Of a stretch of 64,000 bases of DNA, positions 1-9,239 are shown piece by piece (the first letter of the stretch is position 1; each line of letters begins with the position of its first letter). The DNA comes from Candidatus Hydrogenedentota bacterium. Its GTDB lineage: Bacteria > Hydrogenedentota > Hydrogenedentia > Hydrogenedentales > JAEUWI01. The notes beneath the pieces were generated by a model. It was given only the letters and a program-made list of their open reading frames with translations. It searched no databases and was not told the DNA's origin. The translations under genes were made by a program, and so were the position numbers. The stretch is taken from the NCBI GenBank assembly GCA_016182605.1, contig JACPGE010000072.1, positions 43,598 to 107,597 of the forward strand, in the 5' to 3' direction.

Positions 1-1
1 C

Positions 2-499
2 GAGATCTACCGGAACAAACGCGCGATGCCCCGGGCGTACTTCATGGAGCGGGTTCAGGTGGCGCCGGACACGGAGACATTGTTCAAGACCCTGGCCGAT
101 CCGGAGTTCGAGCACACGCGCGTGGCCCTTGTTGCGGAGTCCGATTTGCCTCAAGATGCCGCCGATCTGCCCATGTCGGCCCCGGCAACCCCGATTAACG
201 CGATGGCAAGCGTGGTCCGCCATGAAACAACCGAAGTGGAAGTGGCCGCAAGCACCGATCGACCGGCCATTCTCGTGCTCGCCGATGCCTACTACCCCGG
301 GTGGAAGGCCTATATTGATGGCGCCCCGGCGCCCCTTTTTCCTGTGGACCATGTGTTCCGGGGTCTCGTTCTGCCTCCAGGGAAGCACACGGTGCTCTAC
401 CGCTATCTCCCGTGGACCTTTTACTCGGGGCTCGTGCTTTCGCTGGCGGGTCTTGGCATCGGCACACTTATCGCCCTGCGCAAAGGGCGCCGGCCGTAG
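2..499 (+). CDS. YfhO-family membrane protein, C-terminal part
   Basis: The reading frame is open from the left edge, so only the last 165 codons of the gene are present. The fragment has the C-terminal layout of YfhO-like bacterial membrane proteins: an N-P-x-A-like NKRAMPRAY stretch at its start, a beta-rich extracytoplasmic part with YYPGWKAYIDG, the PGKHTVLYRY stretch, then one hydrophobic helix (about 20 residues) and a basic tail. Such proteins are large polytopic proteins related to GT-C glycosyltransferases; the substrate cannot be told from this piece. Its 3' end overlaps the convergent Ogt gene by about 32 bases. Confidence 0.75.
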   Translation, partial: EIYRNKRAMPRAYFMERVQVAPDTETLFKTLADPEFEHTRVALVAESDLPQDAADLPMSAPATPINAMASVVRHETTEVEVAASTDRPAILVLADAYYPGWKAYIDGAPAPLFPVDHVFRGLVLPPGKHTVLYRYLPWTFYSGLVLSLAGLGIGTLIALRKGRRP

Positions 500-986
500 A
501 AATCACGCGGCGCTCATGTGCCAATAAGGCTGCTTTCGCCGGCAGGCCCCCCGCGTAACCGCGCAATTTGCCATCACTGCCGATCACGCGATGACACGGC
601 ACCACAATGGCCAGCGGGTTGCTTGCGTTGGCCGAGGCCACGGCGCGCACCGCGGCGGGCCTGCCAATTGCCGCGGCAATCTCCGCATAGCTTCGCGTTT
701 CGCCAAAGGGGATTTGTTTGAGCGCGTTCCAGACTGCATTCTGAAAGGGGGTGCCTTTCGCGTCCAGCCCGATGTCGAAAGACTGCGCCGTTCCGGACAG
801 ATAATTCTCGAGCGCTGTCCGTGTCCCTTCCAGGGCCGCGTCATCCTGCACCCAGTCCGGCTGCGGGCTTCGCAATCGGCTTCCGTGGAGGAACTGTACC
901 TGACACAAGCCCCGCGCCGTGGCCGCAAGCAAGAGGCTTCCCATCGCCGTTTCCAGGGTGCTGAATCGAATGGTCTGGCTTTTCAT
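468..986 (-). CDS. ogt: Methylated-DNA--protein-cysteine methyltransferase
   Basis: This is a suicide enzyme that takes the methyl group from O6-methylguanine or O4-methylthymine in DNA onto its own cysteine. The 172-residue length is normal for a free-standing Ogt. The active-site motif PCHRV is at residues 130-134 (Cys131), preceded by NPLAIVV, and the DNA-binding part has the PFGETRSYAEIA stretch near residue 93. It lies 27 bases downstream of, and in line with, an Ada-sensor/AlkA fusion that lacks this domain, so the two probably form one alkylation-repair operon. The start is ATG. Confidence 0.92.
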   Translation of the reverse strand: MKSQTIRFSTLETAMGSLLLAATARGLCQVQFLHGSRLRSPQPDWVQDDAALEGTRTALENYLSGTAQSFDIGLDAKGTPFQNAVWNALKQIPFGETRSYAEIAAAIGRPAAVRAVASANASNPLAIVVPCHRVIGSDGKLRGYAGGLPAKAALLAHERRVISTAGALCAGR

Positions 987-1013
987 GTTGGGTCTCTCCC
1001 AGGTCTATTCCGG

Positions 1014-2477
1014 TCATGCGTCCGCGAGGGACGCCCACAGATATTGCACGGCATACGCGCGCCAGGGCCGCCAGGCCTCGGCCCGTGCGATGAGGGCCTT
1101 GCCCCGGAGCGTGTGCCCTTCCACACGGGCAATCGCCTTGATCAATCCCAGGTCGTCCACGGGAAAGGCGTCGGGATCGCCTGCGCAGCGCATGGCAATA
1201 TAGTGGGCCGTCCAAGGGCCGATCCCGGGCAAGGCACAAAGCTCCGCGATGAGGGCGCCGCCCGCTTGGATAGCGTCGATGCGCAGGTGGCCAGAAGCGA
1301 TGGCTGCCGAGAAGCCGCGGATGCACGCCGCACGTGCCGCGGGCAGGCCGATGGATTCCAGCCCGGCTTCCGCGAGGAGCGCGGGCGCGGGAAAATGATG
1401 GGTCAGGCCCTGCGTCCCGCCTGTTATTGCGGGCGTGCCGTATTGCTGAACCAGCCTGCCCGCAAGGGTGGTGGCCCCTTTCACGCTTACCTGTTGACCC
1501 AATATGGCGCGCACGGCCATTTCGAACGGGTCCCAGGCGCCCGGCAAACGGAGCCCCGGATGCTTTGCGATCAACGGCGCGAGGAGGGGATCCCGCCCCA
1601 GATGGCCTGCAATCGCGGAGGGCGCACAATACAGATCGAAGAGGCGCCGCACCCGCTCCACCAGTTGTGGCAAGGCAGGAGCCAATCCTGGAGTCAGCAG
1701 AATCTGCAATTCGTTCTTTTCAGGAACCGGACGCACAGAGACCGTGCCTTCCACGGCGCCGAAGCGGACGAGGCGGCAATATCCTGGATCGTCGATGCGT
1801 TCCACACCCGGAATGGCCCGGCCACGGAGGTAAGCGAAGAGGTAGCCGAGATCGCAGGGAGGCCGGTATTTCACGGTCAAAGCGAGTGCCGAAGCAGAGG
1901 AATTATGTTGCGTTCGCGTGGAATCCGGCCGCAGGAGGCGGGGTGCATGGCCGCAGGCGCGCTTCATGGCCGCATTGAAGCGGCGGAGAGAACGGAATCC
2001 TGCGGCGAAAGCCACCTCCGTTACGGGAAGCGCCGTCTCGGCCAACAAGCGTGTGGCGAGTTGTACCCGGTAAAGCTGGGTGACGGCTACCGGCGAGACC
2101 CCCAAGTGCTGTTGGAAGAGCCGCCGGACATGGCGCGAAGTCATGCCCAGTTCTTCCGCAAGACACTCGATATTCCAGTCTTCGCCCGGTTCTGCGGCAA
2201 TCAATCGGAGCGCCCGGCTCACGGAGGCGGCCGTGCCCTGCCATGCGGGCGAGCCTGGGGCCGTTTCTGGCCGGCAACGGAGACAGGGCCGCAATCCCGC
2301 CGCTTCCGCTTGTGCCGGGTGCTCGAAAAAACGCACATTTTCCAGCTTCGGCGTGCACGCGGGGCAGACGGGCCGGCAATAAATGCCCGTGGAGGTTACG
2401 CCCGTGTAAAACAGGCCATCGAAACGGGCATCCCGGCTGCACAGGGCTTCGTAACATTGTTGGCGAGTGAGTTCCAT
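1014..2477 (-). CDS. Ada metal-binding/AraC regulator fused to 3-methyladenine DNA glycosylase
   Basis: This three-part fusion has 487 residues. Residues 1-75 are the Ada N-terminal zinc domain with Cys34, Cys38, Cys65 and Cys68; Cys34 or Cys38 would take methyl groups from phosphotriesters. Residues about 85-185 are an AraC-type HTH pair. The rest is an AlkA-type glycosylase: an AlkA N-terminal domain, then HhH-GPD with LPGIGPWTAHYIAMRC and the catalytic Asp of PVDDLGL. It should sense DNA methylation, activate transcription and excise 3-methyladenine. The O6-methylguanine transferase domain of classical Ada is missing and is supplied by the next gene, ogt. Autoregulation of this two-gene operon is likely by analogy with Ada. 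Confidence 0.9.
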   Translation of the reverse strand: MELTRQQCYEALCSRDARFDGLFYTGVTSTGIYCRPVCPACTPKLENVRFFEHPAQAEAAGLRPCLRCRPETAPGSPAWQGTAASVSRALRLIAAEPGEDWNIECLAEELGMTSRHVRRLFQQHLGVSPVAVTQLYRVQLATRLLAETALPVTEVAFAAGFRSLRRFNAAMKRACGHAPRLLRPDSTRTQHNSSASALALTVKYRPPCDLGYLFAYLRGRAIPGVERIDDPGYCRLVRFGAVEGTVSVRPVPEKNELQILLTPGLAPALPQLVERVRRLFDLYCAPSAIAGHLGRDPLLAPLIAKHPGLRLPGAWDPFEMAVRAILGQQVSVKGATTLAGRLVQQYGTPAITGGTQGLTHHFPAPALLAEAGLESIGLPAARAACIRGFSAAIASGHLRIDAIQAGGALIAELCALPGIGPWTAHYIAMRCAGDPDAFPVDDLGLIKAIARVEGHTLRGKALIARAEAWRPWRAYAVQYLWASLADA

Positions 2478-2841
2478 GAGGCTATTCTATCGCATACGGT
2501 GGAAATTACTCGCCGTTTCCGGACCTTGTCGTCTCGCCATGTTTGGCAACGGGGAGGGGCAGGGATCTCGCTCCATTGGTTTTACTTTCCTTAGTTTCAA
2601 CATTTTTGCTGGCGTTAATTGGCGGTTTCAAGTAGAATTCAAATCCTGCGCTAACATTTTTGGAGTAAGATTCGGTTCCGCCTGCGCAATGGAATTTCCT
2701 CTCGGCGCTTTGGGTTGCGGGGCAAGACATCAGAATTCGGCAGGGACCGGTTCTCGTATGCAAACACGCAGGGCTTCCGGAAGGATGCGGGTTGTGCGCA
2801 CGGTTCCGGGACAAGGCAATACAGGGAAGGGAGAAACGGTC
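2478..2841. other. Divergent intergenic region (Ada-AlkA / porin)
   Basis: This 364-base gap carries the outward promoters of the repair operon (minus strand) and the phosphate porin (plus strand). It is clearly more AT-rich than its neighbours between about 2580 and 2700. The ten bases AACATTTTTG occur twice in direct orientation, at 2599-2608 and 2653-2662, 54 bases apart. I see no good match to the enterobacterial Pho box. A ribosome-binding site (AAGGGAGA) lies just before the porin ATG at 2842. No gene is evident. Confidence 0.5.
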
Positions 2842-4269
2842 ATGAGTTCGGCGAAAACGCTCAAGGTCTTGGGGTGCGTTATGGTGTGTGCCGTGTTGAT
2901 GCTTCCCGGCTGGGCAAGCGCGCAGACGGAGCGGGAAAAAGAATTGATGCTCATGATCGAGGCGCTGAAAGAGCGTGTGGAGGCACTTGAGAAAAAAGCG
3001 GCAGAGGCGCCACCAGCGGAAGCTGCGAGCCCGGAGCTTTCGGATCGGGTGGAGAAGATTGAGTCGACCCTGGCCGAGGAAGAGAAGAAATCGGCCACGG
3101 ATTTCCGGGCGTTTTGGAAGGAAGGGCTCAACTTTGAAACGGAGGACGGCACATTTAAGCTGAAGATTGGCGGCCGGATTCAGCATGACTGGGCATGGTT
3201 TGACACTGACGATTCGCTGGAGTTTCGGGTGGATTTTCAGGACGGGACAGAGTTCCGGCGGTCACGGCTATTCGTGTCGGGCGACATCTACGAGAACATC
3301 TTTTTCAAGGCCGAGTACGATTTTGCGACGGGTGCGCCCGAATTTAAGGACGTTTACGTTGGCATGTCGGAGATTCCCTACATCGGCAATGTGCAGATCG
3401 GCCAGTTCAAAGAACCCTTCGGGATGGACCAGTTGAGGAGCGACAATTATCTCACTTTCATGGAGCGTCCCATGTCTATCGAAGCCTTCACCCCGGATCG
3501 TCAGACTGGCGCGATGCTCTTCAACACGGCCCTGGACGAGCGGATGACCTGGGGGGTGGGCATATTCCGCGATGTGGACAATTTTGGCGCGGGGTCGGAC
3601 GACGGCGGCTACAATGTTACGGGCCGCGTTACCGGGCTTCCTTATTATAAAGAAGAAGGCCGGAAGTTGTTGCATCTCGGGGCCGCGTACAGCCACCGTA
3701 ACCCAGATGGCGACGTGCGCTACCGCACCCGCCCGGAAGCCCACCTTTCCCCCATTCGACTTGTAGATACCCTGTTAATCGACGCGGATGATGTGGATGA
3801 GTTCGGGCTGGAATCGGCCTTCGTCTATGGCCCGTTTTCGATGCAGGGCGAGTACCTGTTTGTGGATGTGGATCGTGACGGGGGTGCCGGGAGCGTGGAT
3901 TTTGACGGGTGGTATCTTCAGGCCAGTTACTTTTTGACCGGGGAGCACATGGCGTATAAGACGGACGCAGCGAATTTTGACAAGATCAAGCCCAAGAACA
4001 ACTTCAACATCAAGAACCGGACTTGGGGCGCATGGGAAGTGGCGCTTCGCTATAGCACCATAGACTTGGATGACGGCCCGCTTTTTCCGTGGTTTGGCTT
4101 CCCCGGAGTATCCGGGGGCGAGGAAGACAATTGGACGCTGGGCCTGAACTGGTACCTGAATCCTAACACAAAATTCATGTTTAACTACGTTCGCGCTAAC
4201 TCTGAACACGTATTATGGGGCGATGAAGACGTGAATGTGCTTCAGACCCGCTTCCAGGTCTTCTTCTGA
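2842..4269 (+). CDS. Phosphate-selective porin, OprO/OprP family
   Basis: This is a predicted outer-membrane trimeric porin for anion or phosphate passage. The 475-residue product has a signal peptide ending near ASAQ (residues 1-30) and a charged coiled coil to about residue 85 with heptad-like EALKERVEALEKK. A beta-barrel follows, with the family's opening block (KLKIGGRIQHDW) and QIGQFKEPFGMDQ. It ends in Phe-Phe, the usual BAM recognition signal of Gram-negative barrels. The ATG at 2842 was chosen over upstream in-frame starts because it has AAGGGAGA before it and begins the signal peptide. The gene is followed after 46 bases by pstS, so it forms the outer-membrane step of a phosphate uptake operon. 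Confidence 0.85.
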   Translation: MSSAKTLKVLGCVMVCAVLMLPGWASAQTEREKELMLMIEALKERVEALEKKAAEAPPAEAASPELSDRVEKIESTLAEEEKKSATDFRAFWKEGLNFETEDGTFKLKIGGRIQHDWAWFDTDDSLEFRVDFQDGTEFRRSRLFVSGDIYENIFFKAEYDFATGAPEFKDVYVGMSEIPYIGNVQIGQFKEPFGMDQLRSDNYLTFMERPMSIEAFTPDRQTGAMLFNTALDERMTWGVGIFRDVDNFGAGSDDGGYNVTGRVTGLPYYKEEGRKLLHLGAAYSHRNPDGDVRYRTRPEAHLSPIRLVDTLLIDADDVDEFGLESAFVYGPFSMQGEYLFVDVDRDGGAGSVDFDGWYLQASYFLTGEHMAYKTDAANFDKIKPKNNFNIKNRTWGAWEVALRYSTIDLDDGPLFPWFGFPGVSGGEEDNWTLGLNWYLNPNTKFMFNYVRANSEHVLWGDEDVNVLQTRFQVFF

Positions 4270-4315
4270 GCGGGGAACCGTTAGGGCGCCGTTAGTGGCT
4301 CACTCAGGAGAGTAT

Positions 4316-5287
4316 ATGATGAACAAGTTAGTGCGGATAGTGGCGGCAGCTGCGGCTGGACTCGCTCTGGGCTTTCAGGCCATGGCGCTGGAAGTGGATC
4401 CCCAATTGCCTTCGTATGTGAAGGCGGAAAACGTTTCCGGCAATCTGAACAGCATCGGATCGGATACCCTGAACAATCTGATGACGTTTTGGGCGGAGGG
4501 CTTCCGCGCCCTGTACCCGAATGTGAACATCCAGATCGAGGGCAAGGGCTCCTCCACCGCGCCGGCGGCGCTCATCGGCGGCACCGCGCAGCTTGGCCCC
4601 ATGTCGCGCATGATGAAGTCGACCGAGATCGACGAGTTCGAGAAGAAGTACGGTTTCAAGCCGACGCCGATCGGCGTGGCCCTCGATTCGCTGGCCGTGT
4701 TCGTGCACAAGGACAACCCCCTCAAGTCGCTCAGTTTCGAACAGGTGGACGCGATCTTCTCCTCCACCCGCAAGGGCGGCGCCCGTGCAGACATTGTCTC
4801 CTGGAGCGAGGTGGGCCTGGAGGGGCCGCTGGCCATCAAGCCCATGAGTCTCTATGGACGCAACTCGGCGTCCGGGACCTACGCCTTCTTCAAGGAGCAC
4901 GCGCTCTTCGGCGGCGATTTCAAGGCCACCGTGAAGGAACAGCCCGGCTCCGCTTCGGTGGTAATGGGCGTGGGCAACGATGTCGCGGGAATTGGCTACT
5001 CCGGGATCGGCTACACCACGTCCGATGTGAAGCCGATCGCACTGAGCAAGTCTGAAAAAGACGAGGCCTATGAGCCGGTCTATGAGAACGTGCTGAGCGG
5101 GAAGTATCCCTTGAGCCGCGTGCTCTACGTCTACATTGTGAAGGCGCCGGGCAAGCCGCTCGACCCGATGGTGCGCGAGTTCTTGACCTATGCCGTATCG
5201 AAGGAAGGGCAGGAAGTTGTCATCAAGGACGGCTATCTGCCCCTGCCGCTGAAACTGGTCGAGAAGCAGTTGGAGAACTTGAAGTAG
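4316..5287 (+). CDS. pstS: Phosphate ABC transporter substrate-binding protein
   Basis: This is a periplasmic phosphate receptor of 323 residues with a signal peptide (residues 1-24, cut near MALE). Phosphate-binding PstS motifs are visible: GSDTLNNLM, a GSSTAPAAL loop, and GRNSASGTY later in the chain. The start is ATG at 4316; a second ATG at 4319 fits the AGGAG at 4306-4310 equally well, so the N-terminus could be one residue shorter. It sits between the porin and pstC. A strong hairpin follows it, which would let pstS be made in excess over the permeases. Confidence 0.9.
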   Translation: MMNKLVRIVAAAAAGLALGFQAMALEVDPQLPSYVKAENVSGNLNSIGSDTLNNLMTFWAEGFRALYPNVNIQIEGKGSSTAPAALIGGTAQLGPMSRMMKSTEIDEFEKKYGFKPTPIGVALDSLAVFVHKDNPLKSLSFEQVDAIFSSTRKGGARADIVSWSEVGLEGPLAIKPMSLYGRNSASGTYAFFKEHALFGGDFKATVKEQPGSASVVMGVGNDVAGIGYSGIGYTTSDVKPIALSKSEKDEAYEPVYENVLSGKYPLSRVLYVYIVKAPGKPLDPMVREFLTYAVSKEGQEVVIKDGYLPLPLKLVEKQLENLK

Positions 5288-5321
5288 CCCTCTTCGCTTC
5301 ACTAATGAAAGTTCATTCCGG

Positions 5322-5352
5322 GTTCCCCGCAGGAGTTGCTCCCGCGGGGAAC
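5322..5352 (+). promoter_or_regulatory. Intercistronic hairpin between pstS and pstC
   Basis: A perfect 9-bp stem, GTTCCCCGC (5322-5330) against GCGGGGAAC (5344-5352), encloses a second 4-bp stem, GGAG/CTCC, with a 3-base loop and one mismatch between them. No T-run follows, so it is not a standard terminator. Such hairpins between a binding-protein gene and its permease commonly protect the upstream mRNA from exonucleases or attenuate read-through. That role is inferred from position. Confidence 0.7.
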
Positions 5353-5398
5353 TTGCTGCCGTTCCAAACCCCACTTCCCAGACGGAAGGCTTTTTTCG

Positions 5399-7630
5399 AT
5401 GAGTGAGAAGTACATACTCCGGGCGCGCCGCAACGATCGTATTGCACGATGGATCATTACGGCCGGGGGCGTTGCGATTATCGCCACTGTGATTTTGATC
5501 CTTGTGCTGATTGTGGAGGTGACCCTCCCGCTGTTTCTGCCCGTGGGCGCGGAACCGCTCGCAGAGGTTTCGCTGCCGGCACAGTTGCGCCACGAGGACG
5601 TGCTGCTGCTCGATGCGGACGAGTACATGCGCGATGGCCTGGTCCTCACGCGCGGCGGCCGCTGTGTCTTCTTCGATCTCAAGACCGGCACGGTAAAGCA
5701 CACGGAGAATCTTGCGGAGGACGCATCGCGGGGAGAAGCGCTGGCATGCAGCCGGGTGGGGGCCCAGCAATACTGCATGCGCTGGTCAAGCGGCCTGGTG
5801 ACGATAGTGACGCCCGATTTCGGGCTGAGCGAGGCGGAGAATCATGGCGTGGCGAAACCCTACGCCGTAGAGGAACTTCAGTCCATTCCGGCATCGGTGG
5901 AGCCCGGCGAGATTGCCACGAGTGTGGCGCGCTATACAGACGAGGGTCTTGTCACGCGGGTGGATCTTCTCGCAAACAACACGTTCCGGGTCGCGCAGCG
6001 TTCGGTCAGCACGGATCTGATGGGGAACGAATCGGTGGAGGCCTATGAGTCGCTCATCGACGGGCTCCCCGGGGGCGTGAGCGCATACACCCTGGACACG
6101 CAGGGCGAATGGCTTTATGCGGGAACCGCGGATGGGCAGTTAATCCGGTGGGATCTGGGCAATCTGGGCAGTCCAAAGCTTGTGGGCGCCCACAAGGCCA
6201 CCGAGGACAACGTGCCGGTCACCGCGCTGGAGATGGTGTTTGGAGACGTTTCGGTGGCCGTGGGCACCGGCAGCGGCAAATTGACGACATGGTTTCCGGT
6301 CCGCAAGACGCCGGAGGCAGTCACCAAGCAGCTTGCTCCAATTCATGATCTCGCGCCGCACGACAGCGCGGTAACATCGATCCTGACGTCGCGGCGCAAC
6401 AAGAGCCTTGTGTCATTGGGCAAGGACGGCTCGATACACCTGGACTATCCCACGAGCGAACAGCACCTGCTTTCGCTTTCCCGCGCCGAACGCGTTGTAA
6501 AGACAGGGTATACCGCGCGGGGCGACGGGATATTGGCGCTGACGGAGGCGAACCGGATTTGCGTATGGCGGATCGACAATCCCCATCCCGAGATCAGCCT
6601 CTCCACCCTTTTTGGCAAGGTATGGTACGAGGGCTACGACGCCCCGGAATACACGTGGCAGAGTTCGGCCTCCACAGACGATTTTGAACCCAAGATCAGC
6701 CTGGTGCCCCTGCTTTACGGCAGTATCAAGGGCACCTTCTACGCCATGCTCTATGCCATACCCCTCGCGCTTTTCGGCGCGGTCTACACGAGTCATTTCG
6801 CGCAGGGCCGCATCCGGAACGTGATCAAGTCGACCGTGGAAACCATGGCGGCCATTCCCTCCGTGGTCATCGGTTTCCTGGCGGCGCTGTGGCTCGCCCC
6901 GATCATTGAGCGCTACACCGTCACCTTTTTGCTGGGTATCATGATCGTGCCCGTGCTCATCGTCATTTTCGTAATGCTGATTCAGCCGCTCCGTCAACGG
7001 CCCTTCCTGAAGCAGGTGGAGCAGGGTTTCGAGTTCGTGTTGATGGTGCCCGTGGTCCTCCTGGCATGTACGCTTTCCTACATGCTGGCCGGGCCGCTCG
7101 AAGCGCTGCTCTTTGGCGGCGACCTGAAGCAATGGCTCTTCGAGAGCGCCGGACAGCGCTACGATCAGCGCAATTGCGTCGTGATCTCCTTTGCGCTGGG
7201 TTTCGCCGTGATCCCGATCATCTTCACGATCGCGGAGGACGCGCTCTCCAATGTGCCCAACAGCCTGAAAGCGGCTTCGCTCGCGCTCGGCGCAAGCCGC
7301 TGGCAAACCGTATGGCGCGTGGTGCTGCCTTCGGCGAGCCCCGGCATTTTTGCGGGTATCATCATCGGTTTCGGGCGCGCGGTGGGAGAGACGATGATCG
7401 TGCTCATGGCCACGGGGAATACGCCCGTGCTGGACATGAGCATCTTCAACGGCATGCGCACGCTCTCGGCAAACATTGCCGTGGAAATTCCCGAGGCGCC
7501 GCTCGGCGGCACGCTCTACCGCGTGCTGTTTCTTTCGGCGGTGATCCTTCTCGTCTTCACCTCGATCCTCAATACCATGGCGGAACTGATCCGCCAGCGT
7601 CTCCGGAGCAAGTATGGCCTCAATAATTGA
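5399..7630 (+). CDS. pstC: Phosphate ABC transporter permease PstC, long form
   Basis: This is an inner-membrane permease of 743 residues. After a short basic N-terminus there is one membrane helix (about residues 17-42). A periplasmic domain of roughly 380 residues follows, with repeated short beta motifs (for example GEWLYAGTADGQLIRWDLG) resembling a WD/PQQ propeller. The usual permease core begins near residue 435 and carries the EAA-type loop for the ATPase (LKAASLALGASRWQT, about residue 620). The long form with an N-terminal periplasmic insert is known in Pseudomonas-type Pst systems. ATG 5399 follows ACGGAAGG; upstream in-frame starts would not begin at a membrane signal. The end overlaps pstA by 17 bases. 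Confidence 0.88.
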   Translation: MSEKYILRARRNDRIARWIITAGGVAIIATVILILVLIVEVTLPLFLPVGAEPLAEVSLPAQLRHEDVLLLDADEYMRDGLVLTRGGRCVFFDLKTGTVKHTENLAEDASRGEALACSRVGAQQYCMRWSSGLVTIVTPDFGLSEAENHGVAKPYAVEELQSIPASVEPGEIATSVARYTDEGLVTRVDLLANNTFRVAQRSVSTDLMGNESVEAYESLIDGLPGGVSAYTLDTQGEWLYAGTADGQLIRWDLGNLGSPKLVGAHKATEDNVPVTALEMVFGDVSVAVGTGSGKLTTWFPVRKTPEAVTKQLAPIHDLAPHDSAVTSILTSRRNKSLVSLGKDGSIHLDYPTSEQHLLSLSRAERVVKTGYTARGDGILALTEANRICVWRIDNPHPEISLSTLFGKVWYEGYDAPEYTWQSSASTDDFEPKISLVPLLYGSIKGTFYAMLYAIPLALFGAVYTSHFAQGRIRNVIKSTVETMAAIPSVVIGFLAALWLAPIIERYTVTFLLGIMIVPVLIVIFVMLIQPLRQRPFLKQVEQGFEFVLMVPVVLLACTLSYMLAGPLEALLFGGDLKQWLFESAGQRYDQRNCVVISFALGFAVIPIIFTIAEDALSNVPNSLKAASLALGASRWQTVWRVVLPSASPGIFAGIIIGFGRAVGETMIVLMATGNTPVLDMSIFNGMRTLSANIAVEIPEAPLGGTLYRVLFLSAVILLVFTSILNTMAELIRQRLRSKYGLNN

Positions 7631-9224
7631 TCCCAAGTTCAAACGCGGCTTCTGGCAGGACGGCGAGCCCTTCGTTTGGGGCACAGCCGCGGCGTTGTCC
7701 GCGATTCTCATCTCCATAACGATTCTGATCGCGGTCATCATGGTCAACGGCCTGGGCGTCATGTGGCCGTCCGATGTGGCGCTGCTCTCCCTGCAAGACG
7801 GCGCCCAGGTCTTTGGTTTGCCCCTGCGGGAAGACCCGATCCTCGGGAGCGACGCCATCAATCTTCAGATCAAGACCGGCAACCGGGACCTCTATGGCGC
7901 GGACTTCCGCTGGGTCGAAAAGGGCACGGTGCGGGCCATCGAATACCCGTCGGACGTGTACACGCTGGAGCGCATGGAATACGGCAATTTCTATGGGCGC
8001 TTTAAGCGCCTCGGAGACGGCGCCGCGCCCGCTAGTTCCGAGGATTTGGAGAAAGCGTGGCAAGCGGGCCAGGAGGAGAAAGAGCGCATAGCCGCGGCGG
8101 CGGAAGAGGTAAATGCCTTAAGCCGGCGCATCGACGGGATCTCCGGGCGCGTGCTCAAGCTCAAGCACAGTGGCACGCCGGAGAACGACGCAACGCTGCA
8201 AGGCCTCCTGGGGGAGCAGGAGACCGCAAAGCAGGAATTGCAGGGCAGGATGGCGGAGCAGTCGGCGCTGACCCAGGCATTGCTCGCCCACACGGCAACG
8301 TTTGTGGACGCCGGCGGCCGGGAGATGACGATTCCACTGATGAACATCGTGCGCTTGTACCAGCCATCCCAGATGGGCATCGGCGCCAAGTCCCGATTTT
8401 ACTTGAGCAAGATTGGCGAACTCCTTTTCGACGAGCCGCGCGAATCGAACACGGAGGGCGGGCTCTTCCCGGCCATTTTCGGCACCGTCATGCTGACCTT
8501 TCTCATGAGTCTGCTCTCCTTTCCCCTGGGACTGCTCGCGGGGATTTACTTGCGGGAGTACGCGCGCGAGGGCATTTTTATCCGGATCGTGCGTATCGCC
8601 GTAAACAACCTGGCGGGCATCCCCTCGATCGTGTATGGCATTTTTGGGCTGGGCTTTTTCGTCTACGGCATTGGCGGCACGATCGATGCTTGGTTCTTCC
8701 CCGAACGTCTACCCACACCCACCTTTGGCACCGGCGGTATCTTGTGGGCTTCGCTGACGCTGGGCATCCTCACCGTGCCCGTGGTTATCGTCTCCACCGA
8801 GGAAGCCTTGGGCGCGATTCCCCGCGGGATCCGCGAAGGCGCCTATGCGCTCGGGTCGACCAAGTTCCAGACCCTGGTGCGGGTGCTTCTGCCCATGGCC
8901 TCGCCCGGCATCATGACCGGCTTCATCCTGGCCATGGCGCGCGCCGCGGGGGAAGTGGCCCCGCTCATGATTACAGGCGTGGTCAAGCTCGCGCCAACGC
9001 TTCCACTGGATGCCGAGTATCCCTTCCTGCACCTGGACCGGAAGTTCATGCACCTCGGATTTCACATCTTCGACATCGGCTTTCAATCGCCCAACGTGGA
9101 GGCGGCAAAGCCCATGGTCTTCGTCACGACCTTGTTGCTCGTGCTGATTGTGTTGCTGATGAGCAGCACGGCGATTTACATGCGCGGCCGGATGCGCGAG
9201 CGCTATTCCGTGCGATCGCTGTAG
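7614..9224 (+). CDS. pstA: Phosphate ABC transporter permease PstA, long form
   Basis: This permease partner of PstC has 536 residues. One N-terminal helix (about residues 22-47) is followed by a periplasmic segment that includes a charged coiled coil (about residues 145-220, rich in E, K, Q and A). The membrane core starts near residue 285. The cytoplasmic EAA loop is EEALGAIPRGIREGAYALGS, near residue 395. Translation is coupled to pstC by a 17-base overlap, with GGAG in the pstC tail as the ribosome site. A terminator begins 16 bases after the stop. The ATPase gene pstB and phoU, normally next, are absent here. Confidence 0.88.
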   Translation: MASIIDPKFKRGFWQDGEPFVWGTAAALSAILISITILIAVIMVNGLGVMWPSDVALLSLQDGAQVFGLPLREDPILGSDAINLQIKTGNRDLYGADFRWVEKGTVRAIEYPSDVYTLERMEYGNFYGRFKRLGDGAAPASSEDLEKAWQAGQEEKERIAAAAEEVNALSRRIDGISGRVLKLKHSGTPENDATLQGLLGEQETAKQELQGRMAEQSALTQALLAHTATFVDAGGREMTIPLMNIVRLYQPSQMGIGAKSRFYLSKIGELLFDEPRESNTEGGLFPAIFGTVMLTFLMSLLSFPLGLLAGIYLREYAREGIFIRIVRIAVNNLAGIPSIVYGIFGLGFFVYGIGGTIDAWFFPERLPTPTFGTGGILWASLTLGILTVPVVIVSTEEALGAIPRGIREGAYALGSTKFQTLVRVLLPMASPGIMTGFILAMARAAGEVAPLMITGVVKLAPTLPLDAEYPFLHLDRKFMHLGFHIFDIGFQSPNVEAAKPMVFVTTLLLVLIVLLMSSTAIYMRGRMRERYSVRSL

Positions 9225-9239
9225 CCGGACTGCCTGTCC

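Noticed and set aside
2478..2841. Classical Pho box ahead of the porin
   Set aside because: No tandem CTGTCAT-like repeats with 11-base spacing; only the AACATTTTTG pair is seen.
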